A stretch of DNA of 8,150 nt from Deltaproteobacteria bacterium (GCA_016234985.1 JACRNK010000193.1:1-8150), one strand, 5' to 3'. Counted from the first letter of the stretch, positions 1 through 6,011 are shown. Translations and numbers: made by a program. The notes: generated from the sequence alone by a model not told the origin.

Positions 1-4
1 TCTT

Positions 5-607
5 TTATAATATAACTACCTTTCTTCCTTTTAGTTCAATCCTTCCTTCAGCAAAGAGCCGGATTGCCTCCGGATATATCTTGTGCTCTTCCTTCTGAAT
101 CTTTTTGGAAAGGGTCTCTTCCGTGTCGTTATCATCCACAGACACGACAGCCTGAATAATTATCGGCCCTGTGTCAACACCTTCATCAACAAAGTGGACT
201 GTGCAGCCGGAAAATTTCGCGCCATACTCAACCGCTTTTTTCTGCGCGTGCAGCCCCGGAAAAGCAGGAAGCAGGGCAGGGTGGATATTTATTATTCTCA
301 TGGGGAATGATTTGATAAGGACAGGGGTCAGAAGCCGCATGAAACCGGCCAAAACCACCAAGTCCACGGAATGCGATTTGATTATTTCAACAATGTGCCT
401 GTCTGAGTCTTCCCTTGTTTTGAAATGGCTGTCCTGAATAATAAATGCCGGTATGTTGTGTTTCTTCGCCCGTTCTATGGCATAGGCATTTGCATTGTTG
501 CTTATAACAATCTTTATTTTTGCGTCAAGCCTTCCGGCATCTATGCCATCTATTATAGCCTGAAGGTTTGTGCCGCTGCCTGATACAAGTACGCCCAGGT
601 TAATCAT
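5..607 (-). CDS. purN: Phosphoribosylglycinamide formyltransferase (GAR transformylase), 10-formyl-THF dependent
   Basis: This cytosolic enzyme transfers a formyl group from 10-formyltetrahydrofolate to glycinamide ribonucleotide, the third step of de novo purine synthesis. The 200-residue length is normal for bacterial PurN. Near the N-terminus the phosphate-binding loop SGSGTNLQ spans residues 9-16. The catalytic triad of the family is present: Asn107 and His109 in the NIHPALLPAFPG segment, and Asp145 in DEGVDTGPII. This matches the Asn/His/Asp arrangement known from the E. coli enzyme. Its ATG overlaps the TGA of purM by 4 bases (ATGA on the minus strand, 604-607), so the two are almost certainly translationally coupled and co-transcribed. 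The stop lies only 4 bases from the window edge, so what follows it in the operon cannot be seen. The gene looks complete and functional. Confidence 0.97.
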   Translation of the reverse strand: MINLGVLVSGSGTNLQAIIDGIDAGRLDAKIKIVISNNANAYAIERAKKHNIPAFIIQDSHFKTREDSDRHIVEIIKSHSVDLVVLAGFMRLLTPVLIKSFPMRIINIHPALLPAFPGLHAQKKAVEYGAKFSGCTVHFVDEGVDTGPIIIQAVVSVDDNDTEETLSKKIQKEEHKIYPEAIRLFAEGRIELKGRKVVIL

Positions 608-1644
608 ATAATTGAAACCTGTTCTTCTTTACCATTCCTCTTTTCTATTTCACCTATCAAAAATGCCTTTTCTTTTAATGTCTTTAATTTCCTGACAACC
701 CTGTCAGAGTCCTTTTTTGATACAATTATTACCATGCCTATGCCGCAGTTAAATGTCCTGAGCATCTCTTTTTCCGCTATCTTGCCGCCTTCCTGAATAA
801 ACTTAAATATAGCCGGCATCTTCCATCTTTTTTTTGCAATAACAGCCTTGCATTTATCCGGCAGTATCCTTGGTATATTTTCAATTAAACCTCCGCCGGT
901 TATATGTGCTATGCCTTTTAAGGAAAAATCTTTCTGCAACGCCTTTATGGTTTTTACATATATCCTTGTCGGCGTAAGAAGCTCTTCGCCGATATTTTTC
1001 TTGAACCCGGCAGGCTTGCTTTTGGCATTTAATTTTAATTTATCAAATATTACCTTTCTTGCCAGAGAATATCCGTTGCTGTGCAGGCCGCTTGAGGCAA
1101 GGCCGATTATCTTATCCCCTGGTTTTATGCCGGAGCCGTCTATAATTTTATCTTTTTCAACTATGCCGACGACAAAGCCTGCCAGGTCATATTCTCCGTC
1201 TTTATAAAACCCGGGCATCTCCGCAGTTTCGCCGCCCACCAGCGCGCATTCGGCCTCTTTGCATCCCTTTGCAATGCCTTTGATTACAGCAGCTGCGTCC
1301 TTTGCATTGAGTTTTCCGGTTGCAAAGTAATCCAGAAAAAACAAAGGTTCTGCCCCGCTTACGAGCACATCATTTACGCCCATTGCAACCAGGTCTATGC
1401 CAACGGTGTCGTGCCTGTTAAGCATAAATGCAATTTTTAATTTTGTTCCGACGCCGTCTGTTGAGGAGACAAGCACTGGGTTTTTATATTTTTTAAGATT
1501 AAGCGAAAATAGGGCGCCGAAACCGCCTATGCCTGCCATAACCTCCGGCCTTGATGCGGCTCTGGCAATAGGTTTTATGAGGTTTACCAGCCTTTCGCCC
1601 TCGTCTATATTTACGCCTGCCTTTTTATAGGTAATGCCGCTCAT
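604..1644 (-). CDS. purM: Phosphoribosylformylglycinamidine cyclo-ligase (AIR synthetase)
   Basis: PurM closes the imidazole ring: it converts formylglycinamidine ribonucleotide plus ATP to aminoimidazole ribonucleotide, step 5 of purine synthesis. The 346-residue product has the usual family length and opens with the typical ITYKKAGVNIDEG. The conserved STDGVGTKLK lies at 61-70, VGGETAEMPG at 136-145, SSGLHSNGYSLAR around 184-196, and HITGGGLIENIPR around 248-259. An upstream in-frame ATG at 1690-1692 would add 16 residues. I chose the start at 1642-1644 because the homologous N-terminus begins there and an AGGAGA ribosome site sits 7 bases before it; the extension would run into the palindromic repeat. 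The gene is followed by purN with a 4-base overlap. I could not identify a convincing promoter; any leader starting beyond 1774 would include the 100-base palindromic element. Confidence 0.97.
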   Translation of the reverse strand: MSGITYKKAGVNIDEGERLVNLIKPIARAASRPEVMAGIGGFGALFSLNLKKYKNPVLVSSTDGVGTKLKIAFMLNRHDTVGIDLVAMGVNDVLVSGAEPLFFLDYFATGKLNAKDAAAVIKGIAKGCKEAECALVGGETAEMPGFYKDGEYDLAGFVVGIVEKDKIIDGSGIKPGDKIIGLASSGLHSNGYSLARKVIFDKLKLNAKSKPAGFKKNIGEELLTPTRIYVKTIKALQKDFSLKGIAHITGGGLIENIPRILPDKCKAVIAKKRWKMPAIFKFIQEGGKIAEKEMLRTFNCGIGMVIIVSKKDSDRVVRKLKTLKEKAFLIGEIEKRNGKEEQVSII

Positions 1645-1651
1645 TCCAGAG

Positions 1652-1657
1652 TCTCCT
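1652..1657 (-). promoter_or_regulatory. Shine-Dalgarno of purM (decides the start)
   Basis: The minus strand reads AGGAGA here, 7 bases before the ATG at 1644. This supports the 346-residue PurM start over the longer reading from 1692. Confidence 0.85.
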
Positions 1658-1674
1658 GTTGTTGGTTGTCTTTT

Positions 1675-1774
1675 GTAGTTTGCCCGACCCAACCTTCGGT
1701 TGGGTGCCCCGTGGGCGTTTTAAAACGCCGATAAACTTGTCCCGTTATGTATTTAAACGGGATCGGCAGGCTAC
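1675..1774. repeat. REP-like inverted pair with GTAG heads (BIME-like), 100 bases
   Basis: The segment begins GTAGTTTGCC and ends GGCAGGCTAC, so each end read inward starts with GTAG and shares the pattern GTAGyyTGCC. In each head GTAG is followed by 8 bases and then a hairpin. On the left this is ACCCAACC-TTC-GGTTGGGT (1687-1705). On the right, read on the minus strand, it is TCCCGTT with a 9-base loop and AACGGGA (1740-1762). A perfect 16-base palindrome, GGCGTTTTAAAACGCC (1714-1729), lies between them. A GTAG tetranucleotide just 5' of a hairpin is the known hallmark of REP sequences mobilised by RAYT (Y1 tyrosine) transposases, and two heads in opposite orientation form a BIME-like unit. 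Assignment to that class is inference; no RAYT gene is in the window. The segment sits between purM and any promoter further right, so it may be transcribed as a purM leader. Confidence 0.6.
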
Positions 1775-1839
1775 AATTACCTTGCATCTTGGACTTTTTA
1801 TTTTACAGTCAAGGTTGATGATCTCGTAAAAAGTCGTCT

Positions 1840-1857
1840 CACCGGTGAAAACCGGTG
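1840..1857. repeat. 7-bp hairpin with GAAA loop
   Basis: CACCGGT-GAAA-ACCGGTG is a perfect 7-bp stem closed by GAAA, a GNRA-type tetraloop if transcribed rightward. It lies inside the composite repeat. No U-run follows, so it is not a terminator. Confidence 0.7.
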
Positions 1858-1890
1858 TCCAGAGGTTTTGTAACTGTTTGAAATAACTGG

Positions 1891-1910
1891 ATTCCGGCTT
1901 CCGCCGGAAT
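1891..1910. repeat. ATTCCGGC/GCCGGAAT palindrome
   Basis: ATTCCGGC-TTCC-GCCGGAAT is an 8-bp stem with a 4-base loop, inside the longer context CTGG...GACG. The ATTCC...GGAAT layout looks like the short dispersed repeats seen in many proteobacterial genomes, for example dRS3 of Neisseria. That likeness is from memory and does not show a common origin. Confidence 0.65.
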
Positions 1911-1975
1911 GACGAAAAAAGCATTTCTCGGACTTTTTACAATTGTATCAAGGTTAATCTAATTAAAAATCAAAG

Positions 1976-2016
1976 TCAAATATTTTTCCGGAAAAATATT
2001 TTTCCGGAAAATTTGA
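1976..2016. promoter_or_regulatory. Tandem TTTTTCCGGAAAAA palindromes, candidate operator overlapping the nadK -35
   Basis: A 16-base unit (TATTTTTCCGGAAAAA at 1981-1996, repeated at 1997-2011 less the last A) appears twice. Each unit contains a palindrome centred on CCGG (1988-1991 and 2004-2007). Together, 1984-2011 is itself a perfect 28-base palindrome centred between 1997 and 1998. The flanks TCAAAT (1976-1981) and ATTTGA (2011-2016) extend the symmetry imperfectly. The right flank overlaps the -35 hexamer of the nadK-recN promoter, which fits a repressor site. A structural or mobile repeat is the alternative. I do not recognise the motif as a known LexA box. Confidence 0.5.
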
Positions 2017-2041
2017 TTGGAATAGGCAGGGTGTTTATGAT
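2013..2041 (+). promoter_or_regulatory. Sigma70-type promoter of nadK-recN
   Basis: TTGATT (2013-2018) is followed by a 17-base spacer and TATGAT (2036-2041), close to the TTGACA/TATAAT consensus. Initiation near 2048 would give a leader of roughly 28 bases before the nadK ATG. No other start signal lies between this and nadK. Confidence 0.7.
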
Positions 2042-2064
2042 AAATAACCTCTATCGGTTAAATA

Positions 2065-2071
2065 AAGGAGG
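2065..2071 (+). promoter_or_regulatory. Shine-Dalgarno of nadK (decides the start)
   Basis: AAGGAGG lies 4 bases before the ATG at 2076. It rules against the longer in-frame reading from a TTG at 2013, which would begin inside the promoter. Confidence 0.88.
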
Positions 2072-2075
2072 AAGC

Positions 2076-2927
2076 ATGAAAAGGGTAGCCGTTATCGCAA
2101 AACTTAACAAACCGGAGGCTGTGAGGGTAAGCCAGGATGTTATTAAATGGCTTATTGAGCAAGGCATGGAGGTATATTTAGACACGGAATTAGGCGGCAA
2201 GCTGAATTACTCAAAAAGTTATTCAAGGAATGAGCTTCCCGGTCTTGTAGAACTTATGGTGGTGCTGGGCGGAGACGGGACAATGCTCTACACAGCCAGA
2301 TTGATTGGCGACAAGAAAATTCCAATACTTGGAGTGAATCTCGGCGGCCTTGGTTTTCTTACTGCCATTACAATGAAAGAGCTTTATCCTGTGCTGGAAA
2401 AGGTTATAAAGGGCGATTTTGAGACAGAGGAAAGGATGATGCTTTCTGTCCAGATTTACAGGGACGGCGGAAAGGTGTCAAAATATACTGTCCTGAATGA
2501 TGTAGTCATAAAGAGCCAGTTGGCAAGGCTTATAAGCATTGAGGCCAGAATAGATAAGGAGTATGTTACAACATACAGGGCAGACGGCATTATTGTCGCT
2601 ACGCCGACCGGCTCAACCGGATATTCCCTTTCAGCAGGCGGGCCGATACTTTATCCAACCATCCACTCCATTATTGTGGCGCCGATATGTCCGTTTACGT
2701 TGACCAACCGGCCTGTTGTCATACCCGACTGGATGACTGTGGAGATACTTCTCAAGGCTGACCAGGGCAATGTGCTTTTGACGTTGGACGGCCAGGTTGA
2801 CCTTCCTGTCAAAGGAGGGGATGTTGTGGAGGCAAAGCGGGCAGAGGCAAGCATGTATCTTGTAAAATGTCCGGGCAAGAGCTATTTTGATATATTGAGG
2901 GAAAGGCTCATGTGGGGGGGGAAGTAG
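2076..2927 (+). CDS. nadK: NAD kinase (ATP/polyphosphate-NAD kinase family)
   Basis: NadK phosphorylates NAD to NADP in the cytosol and so controls the NADPH supply. The 283-residue length is normal. The family hallmarks are visible in order: GGDGT at 65-69 inside VVLGGDGTMLYTAR, the NLGGLGFLT segment at 88-96, the LND motif at 140-142 (family Asn-Glu/Asp), and ATPTGSTGYSLSAGGP at 175-190, where the family commonly has an alanine in place of the Gly182 seen here. The C-terminal beta domain with TNRPVVIP (210-217) follows. The start is fixed by a near-perfect ribosome site. recN begins 4 bases after the stop, a pairing found in many bacteria that probably means co-transcription. The last codons contain a run of eight G residues (2914-2921), and the protein ends MWGGK. 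Confidence 0.96.
   Translation: MKRVAVIAKLNKPEAVRVSQDVIKWLIEQGMEVYLDTELGGKLNYSKSYSRNELPGLVELMVVLGGDGTMLYTARLIGDKKIPILGVNLGGLGFLTAITMKELYPVLEKVIKGDFETEERMMLSVQIYRDGGKVSKYTVLNDVVIKSQLARLISIEARIDKEYVTTYRADGIIVATPTGSTGYSLSAGGPILYPTIHSIIVAPICPFTLTNRPVVIPDWMTVEILLKADQGNVLLTLDGQVDLPVKGGDVVEAKRAEASMYLVKCPGKSYFDILRERLMWGGK
2914..2921 (+). repeat. G8 homopolymer at the nadK-recN junction
   Basis: Eight consecutive G residues encode the end of NadK (the second and third bases of the Trp codon onward). The tract, with the following AAG, ends 7 bases before the recN GTG and may double as its ribosome site. Loss of one G would remove the nadK stop from frame and join nadK to recN in frame. Confidence 0.85.
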
Positions 2928-2931
2928 GCGG

Positions 2932-4635
2932 GTGTTATTACAGCTCAACATAAAAGATTTTGCAATCATTGACAATCTGCAGGTATCGTTCGGCAAAGGG
3001 TTGAATATCCTGACTGGCGAGACAGGCGCGGGCAAGTCTATTATAGTTGATGCGGTGAAGCTGATTCTTGGAGACAGGGCATCTGCCGAAGACATACGGT
3101 CGTCAAAGGATGAGGCGGTTGTGGAGGCCATGTTTGATATTTCTCCCTGCAAAGACATAGCAAATATTTTAGATGAATCAGGGCTGCGGAGCGAAGAAGG
3201 CCTTATCATACGGCGGATAATATCCCGCTCAGGCAAGAACAAAGTATTTATAAACGAAAGCATGGCAAATCTTGCGCTGCTTCAGCAAACAGGCAGCCGT
3301 ATCATAGATATATACGGACAGCACGACCATCAGTCCCTGACAAGACCGGAAGAACATATTGACATTTTAGACAGCTTCGGCGGCCTTGCGGCTATGAAGC
3401 AGGAATTCAGCAATGTGTATAAAGAATATATCTCTATAAAATCGGAATTGGATAAACTTGCTTCAGAAAGCAGACAGCTTGCCGAGAAGCAGGATTTTCT
3501 GAGTTTTCAGTCCAAAGAGATAGAAGCCGCAGGGCTTAAAACAGGCGAAGATGAGGAACTGAAAAAGGGAAAGGAGATTCTCGTCCATGCAGAAAAGCTC
3601 TTTGATGCAAGCAGCAGCGGCCATGAGGTTTTATATTCATCCGGCGGGTCGGTATTGGAGAAAATCGGCCATGTAGTAAATAAATTAAAGGATGTTTCAC
3701 GGTTTGACGAGCGACTGAAGCCTATGGTTGAAGCTCTGGAGTCAGCTTCTTGTCAGATAGAAGATGCAGCCTCCTTTCTGCGGGATTACAGCGGCGGCAA
3801 TCGTTTTGAGCCGGGAAGGCTTGAAGAGGTTGACAACAGGCTTGATGCGATAAATAAACTCAGGAAAAAATACGGCCAAACCATAGAGGCTATTCTTCAG
3901 AAAAAGGCGGAGATAGACAAGGAATTAGACGGCATTATCCATCACGATGAAAGAATGGAAGAATTGAAAAAGGCTTTGGATGTTTCCAGGGACAAGGCGA
4001 TTAGCCTTGCGAAAAAACTCTCGGATAAAAGGGCAGGCGCAGGCAGGATGTTAAAGAAAAAGATTGAGCAGGAACTGGCTGACCTTGGCATGAAAAAGAC
4101 AGTATTTGAGGTCAAGATAAAAAAGGATGCTGATGAGGCTGGTAATTTTCAATTAAGTGAAAACGGCATAGACAAAATAGAATTTTTTATATCTCCTAAT
4201 CCTGGCGAAGAGCCGAAGCCCCTTGCCAAGATTGCCTCCGGCGGAGAACTTTCAAGGATTATGCTTGCAATAAAAAGGACAATGACAAGGACAGGAAAGA
4301 TTCCTGTTTTGATATTTGACGAGGTGGATGCAGGCATAGGCGGCGGCACAGCAGAGGTTGTGGGCAAAAAACTAAAAGAGGTGTCAAAAAACCATCAGGT
4401 GCTTTGCATTACGCACCTTCCCCAGATTGCCGCGTATGCGGATGCGCACTATTCTGTTGAAAAAGAGGTGAGGGGAGGAAGGACATGCGCGAAAATCAAG
4501 GAGCTTAAAGGCGAGGAAAAGGTTGCCGAGCTTTCCAGAATGCTTGGCGGCGTTAAGATAACTGAAAAGACAAAGGAACATGCAGTAGAGATGCTGGAGA
4601 ATGCAAAAATACAGGCGATAGGCGATAGGCGATAG
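2932..4635 (+). CDS. recN: DNA repair protein RecN (SMC-like ATPase)
   Basis: RecN is an SMC-like ABC ATPase that acts on chromosomal double-strand breaks and helps hold DNA for RecA-dependent repair. The 567-residue product has the full domain order. An N-terminal ATPase half carries Walker A GETGAGKS at 29-36 and the family motif YGQHDHQSL at 128-136. A long charged helical/coiled-coil middle spans about 155-400. The C-terminal half carries signature SGGELSR at 436-442, Walker B VLIFDEVDAGIGG at 459-471, and the ITHLPQIA switch at 493-500. The GTG start gives the standard LLQLNIKDFAIID opening. The last residues, IQAIGDRR, appear extra: homologous C-termini usually stop near the preceding NAK. 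The tail AIGDRR and the TAG stop are written by a 7-base tandem repeat. recN is often SOS-controlled; here it sits behind nadK, with no separate promoter room. Confidence 0.97.
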   Translation: MLLQLNIKDFAIIDNLQVSFGKGLNILTGETGAGKSIIVDAVKLILGDRASAEDIRSSKDEAVVEAMFDISPCKDIANILDESGLRSEEGLIIRRIISRSGKNKVFINESMANLALLQQTGSRIIDIYGQHDHQSLTRPEEHIDILDSFGGLAAMKQEFSNVYKEYISIKSELDKLASESRQLAEKQDFLSFQSKEIEAAGLKTGEDEELKKGKEILVHAEKLFDASSSGHEVLYSSGGSVLEKIGHVVNKLKDVSRFDERLKPMVEALESASCQIEDAASFLRDYSGGNRFEPGRLEEVDNRLDAINKLRKKYGQTIEAILQKKAEIDKELDGIIHHDERMEELKKALDVSRDKAISLAKKLSDKRAGAGRMLKKKIEQELADLGMKKTVFEVKIKKDADEAGNFQLSENGIDKIEFFISPNPGEEPKPLAKIASGGELSRIMLAIKRTMTRTGKIPVLIFDEVDAGIGGGTAEVVGKKLKEVSKNHQVLCITHLPQIAAYADAHYSVEKEVRGGRTCAKIKELKGEEKVAELSRMLGGVKITEKTKEHAVEMLENAKIQAIGDRR

Positions 4636-4641
4636 GCGATA
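4614..4641 (+). repeat. GGCGATA tandem array, four copies, spanning the recN stop
   Basis: Four perfect copies of the heptamer GGCGATA lie head to tail and run through the recN stop at 4633-4635. Because 7 and 3 share no factor, three copies give the codon cycle GCG ATA GGC GAT AGG CGA TAG. Any rightward frame entering the array therefore meets TAG within seven codons. Read leftward (TATCGCC) the array has no stop in any frame. Confidence 0.9.
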
Positions 4642-4694
4642 GGATTAGAAATTCTAATATCCAAATTATAAGTTTTAAATTTAAAATTTTGAGT
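4642..4694. other. A/T-rich convergent intergenic spacer with palindromes; weak candidate terminator
   Basis: The gap between the converging recN and MFS genes holds TTAGAA-A-TTCTAA (4645-4657) and the perfect palindrome TTTTAAATTTAAAA (4673-4686), then low-complexity TTTAGA-type sequence that continues into the transporter's final codons. Termination in both directions would be expected here, but the stems are A/T-only and short, so a terminator call is weak. Confidence 0.4.
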
Positions 4695-5945
4695 TTAGAA
4701 TTTAGAGTTTCTTCGCCTCTTGCTTACAAACAAAACAAACGCCAACAACCCTGTCGCTGTTCCGTAAAGGAATGTAGCCTCAGGCCCGATTTTATCCCAT
4801 AAAGCCCCTGCAATGATGCTCGCCGGCAAAAGTGCCAGACCGACCGATGTATGATAGATGCCGAATGCGGTCGCCTTTCTCTCAGGCGGCGAAATGCTTG
4901 CCAGATACGCCCTCTGTGCGCCTTCGCTCATGCCTTTAAAGAGGCCGTACAAAATAAACAGCCCCCATATGTGGAATTGGTTTGAGGCAAAGGCAAGGCC
5001 TGCGTAGATGCCGGCATAAAATAAAAACCCGGACAAAATCATCTTCCTCATCCCGATTTTATCCGCCAGAATGCCCATTGGAGTTGAAGATAACGAGTAA
5101 ACCAGATTGAATACAAGATAGATTATCGGAATAAGCTCTTTTGATATGCCTACATTTTCCGCCCTTAATATCAGGAATGCGTCGCTTGAATTTCCTATGG
5201 AAAAAACAGCGATTACAAGGATATATTTTTTAAAGCTGCCGTTAAAATCCTTGAAGGTAAGTTTTGGAACAAACCCCTTAGTCCCCCTTAACAAAGGGGG
5301 ATTAAAAGATTCCCCCTTAACAAAGGGGGATAGGGGGTTGTGGGGAGAGGGCAAGGGTGAGGGGGGCTTCTCGGTTATAAAAAATATTATAAGAAGAACC
5401 GCGATTATGCCGGGGATGATGGAAAGCCAGAAAACCAGCCTGAAGTCATTTAAAAATAAGGCGAGGATAAAAAATGCTATTGTAGGGCCTATGACACCGC
5501 CTATGGTATCCATAGCCCTGTGAAATCCAAATGCCTTGCCGAGGCTGTTATTTTCCACGGAGTCAGCAATAATTGCGTCTCTCGGCGCAGTGCGGACGCC
5601 TTTGCCGAACCTGTCAACAAATCTTGCAGTCAGCACCTCTCCCCAGCTTGCAGAGGTTGCCATTATTGGCCTGCTCAGAACTGACACGCCGTATCCGATG
5701 CCCATCAGGAGTTTTCGCTTGCCGAGCCTGTCCGAGAGCCAGCCTGAAAATACCTTTAATATGCTTGCGGTTGATTCGGCAATTCCTTCTATGACGCCGA
5801 GGGTTGCCTTGCTTGCGCCGAGCACAGTGGTCAGAAAAATGGGGAGCAGCGGATATATCATTTCGGAAGATATATCCATAAAAAGGCTTACAAGCCCTGC
5901 TGCAAACACATTTTTTGGAAAGCCGAAGATTTTTTTGTTTTGCAT
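4695..5945 (-). CDS. Major facilitator superfamily transporter, substrate unknown
   Basis: This is a 416-residue inner-membrane secondary transporter with roughly 12 hydrophobic helices. The MFS loop motif appears twice, as expected for the duplicated fold: SDRLGKRK at 71-78 and DKIGMRK at 295-301. A subfamily block, DRFGKGVRTAPRDAIIAD (111-128), follows the fourth-helix region. The central cytoplasmic loop between helices 6 and 7 (about 192-238) is enlarged by a Pro/Gly-rich stretch encoded by palindromic repeats. The final residues NSKF derive from A/T-rich low-complexity DNA shared with the intergenic spacer. The ATG at 5943-5945 has an in-frame TAA two codons upstream, so it is the first possible ATG, but I see no good ribosome site. 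The gene is flanked by unrelated housekeeping genes and points opposite to them, so context gives no clue to the substrate; drug or sugar efflux cannot be distinguished. Confidence 0.9.
   Translation of the reverse strand: MQNKKIFGFPKNVFAAGLVSLFMDISSEMIYPLLPIFLTTVLGASKATLGVIEGIAESTASILKVFSGWLSDRLGKRKLLMGIGYGVSVLSRPIMATSASWGEVLTARFVDRFGKGVRTAPRDAIIADSVENNSLGKAFGFHRAMDTIGGVIGPTIAFFILALFLNDFRLVFWLSIIPGIIAVLLIIFFITEKPPSPLPSPHNPLSPFVKGESFNPPLLRGTKGFVPKLTFKDFNGSFKKYILVIAVFSIGNSSDAFLILRAENVGISKELIPIIYLVFNLVYSLSSTPMGILADKIGMRKMILSGFLFYAGIYAGLAFASNQFHIWGLFILYGLFKGMSEGAQRAYLASISPPERKATAFGIYHTSVGLALLPASIIAGALWDKIGPEATFLYGTATGLLAFVLFVSKRRRNSKF
5282..5330. repeat. Two identical 20-base palindromic repeats inside the MFS gene
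   Basis: TCCCCCTTAACAAAGGGGGA occurs at 5282-5301 and again, without mismatch, at 5311-5330. Each forms an 8-bp stem with an AACA loop. The copies are offset by 29 bases, which is not a multiple of three, so the transporter frame reads one as SPFVKGE and the other as NPPLLRGT. Both are open. A purine-rich flank at about 5331-5366 encodes the PPSPLPSPHNPL stretch and looks like part of the same insertion. Confidence 0.9.
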
Positions 5946-6011
5946 GGCAGATTAATTTTTACCCCATTTTCAGATATATTACAAGCCAGTGTAAAAAAAT
6001 TACTCTTTCCC

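Larger units (their letters stand above)
1784..1958. repeat. Composite repeat: 139-base-spaced direct repeat and 44-base interrupted palindrome
   Basis: Two similar stretches, 1784-1819 and 1921-1958, each read GCAT, a few bases, GGACTTTTTA, 8 variable bases, then TCAAGGTT. They are spaced exactly 139 bases apart at both conserved blocks (1791/1930 and 1809/1948). A third, inverted copy of the same end overlaps the first. GACTTTTTA (1792-1800) is mirrored by TAAAAAGTC (1827-1835) around TCAAGGTTGA (1809-1818), which makes a 44-base interrupted palindrome. GTAAAAAGTC (1826-1835) and GACTTTTTAC (1931-1940) form the outer inverted repeat of the roughly 130-base interval. That interval has no ORF and contains two hairpins. 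It resembles a small non-autonomous or miniature repeat element; the mobilising enzyme, if any, is not visible. Confidence 0.6.

Noticed and set aside
1645..1692. N-terminal extension of purM from the ATG at 1692
   Set aside because: The AGGAGA site and family N-terminus both support 1644; the extension reads into the REP-like element.
1675..1774. Purine or other metabolite riboswitch upstream of purM
   Set aside because: I recognise no conserved riboswitch core; the symmetry and GTAG heads fit a REP-like repeat better, and no terminator-like U-run follows.
1809..1955. TCAAGGTT at 1809 and 1948 as a target-site duplication
   Set aside because: Homology continues upstream of both copies (GCAT...GGACTTTTTA with the same 8-base gap), so TCAAGGTT is part of the repeat and not a duplicated target.
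2013..2075. N-terminal extension of nadK from the TTG at 2013
   Set aside because: It would begin at the -35 hexamer; the AAGGAGG before 2076 and the family N-terminus fix the later start.
2631..3263. 210-codon open frame on the minus strand
   Set aside because: It lies antisense across the well-supported nadK and recN genes, with no recognisable motifs or ribosome site; it is a shadow frame.
5282..5330. Identical 20-mers as a mini CRISPR array
   Set aside because: There are only two copies with a 9-base gap, lying inside an intact transporter gene; spacing and context do not fit CRISPR.
4695..5945. Assigning the MFS gene to metal or drug resistance
   Set aside because: The motifs seen define the superfamily only, and the neighbours are housekeeping genes, so a substrate would be a guess.
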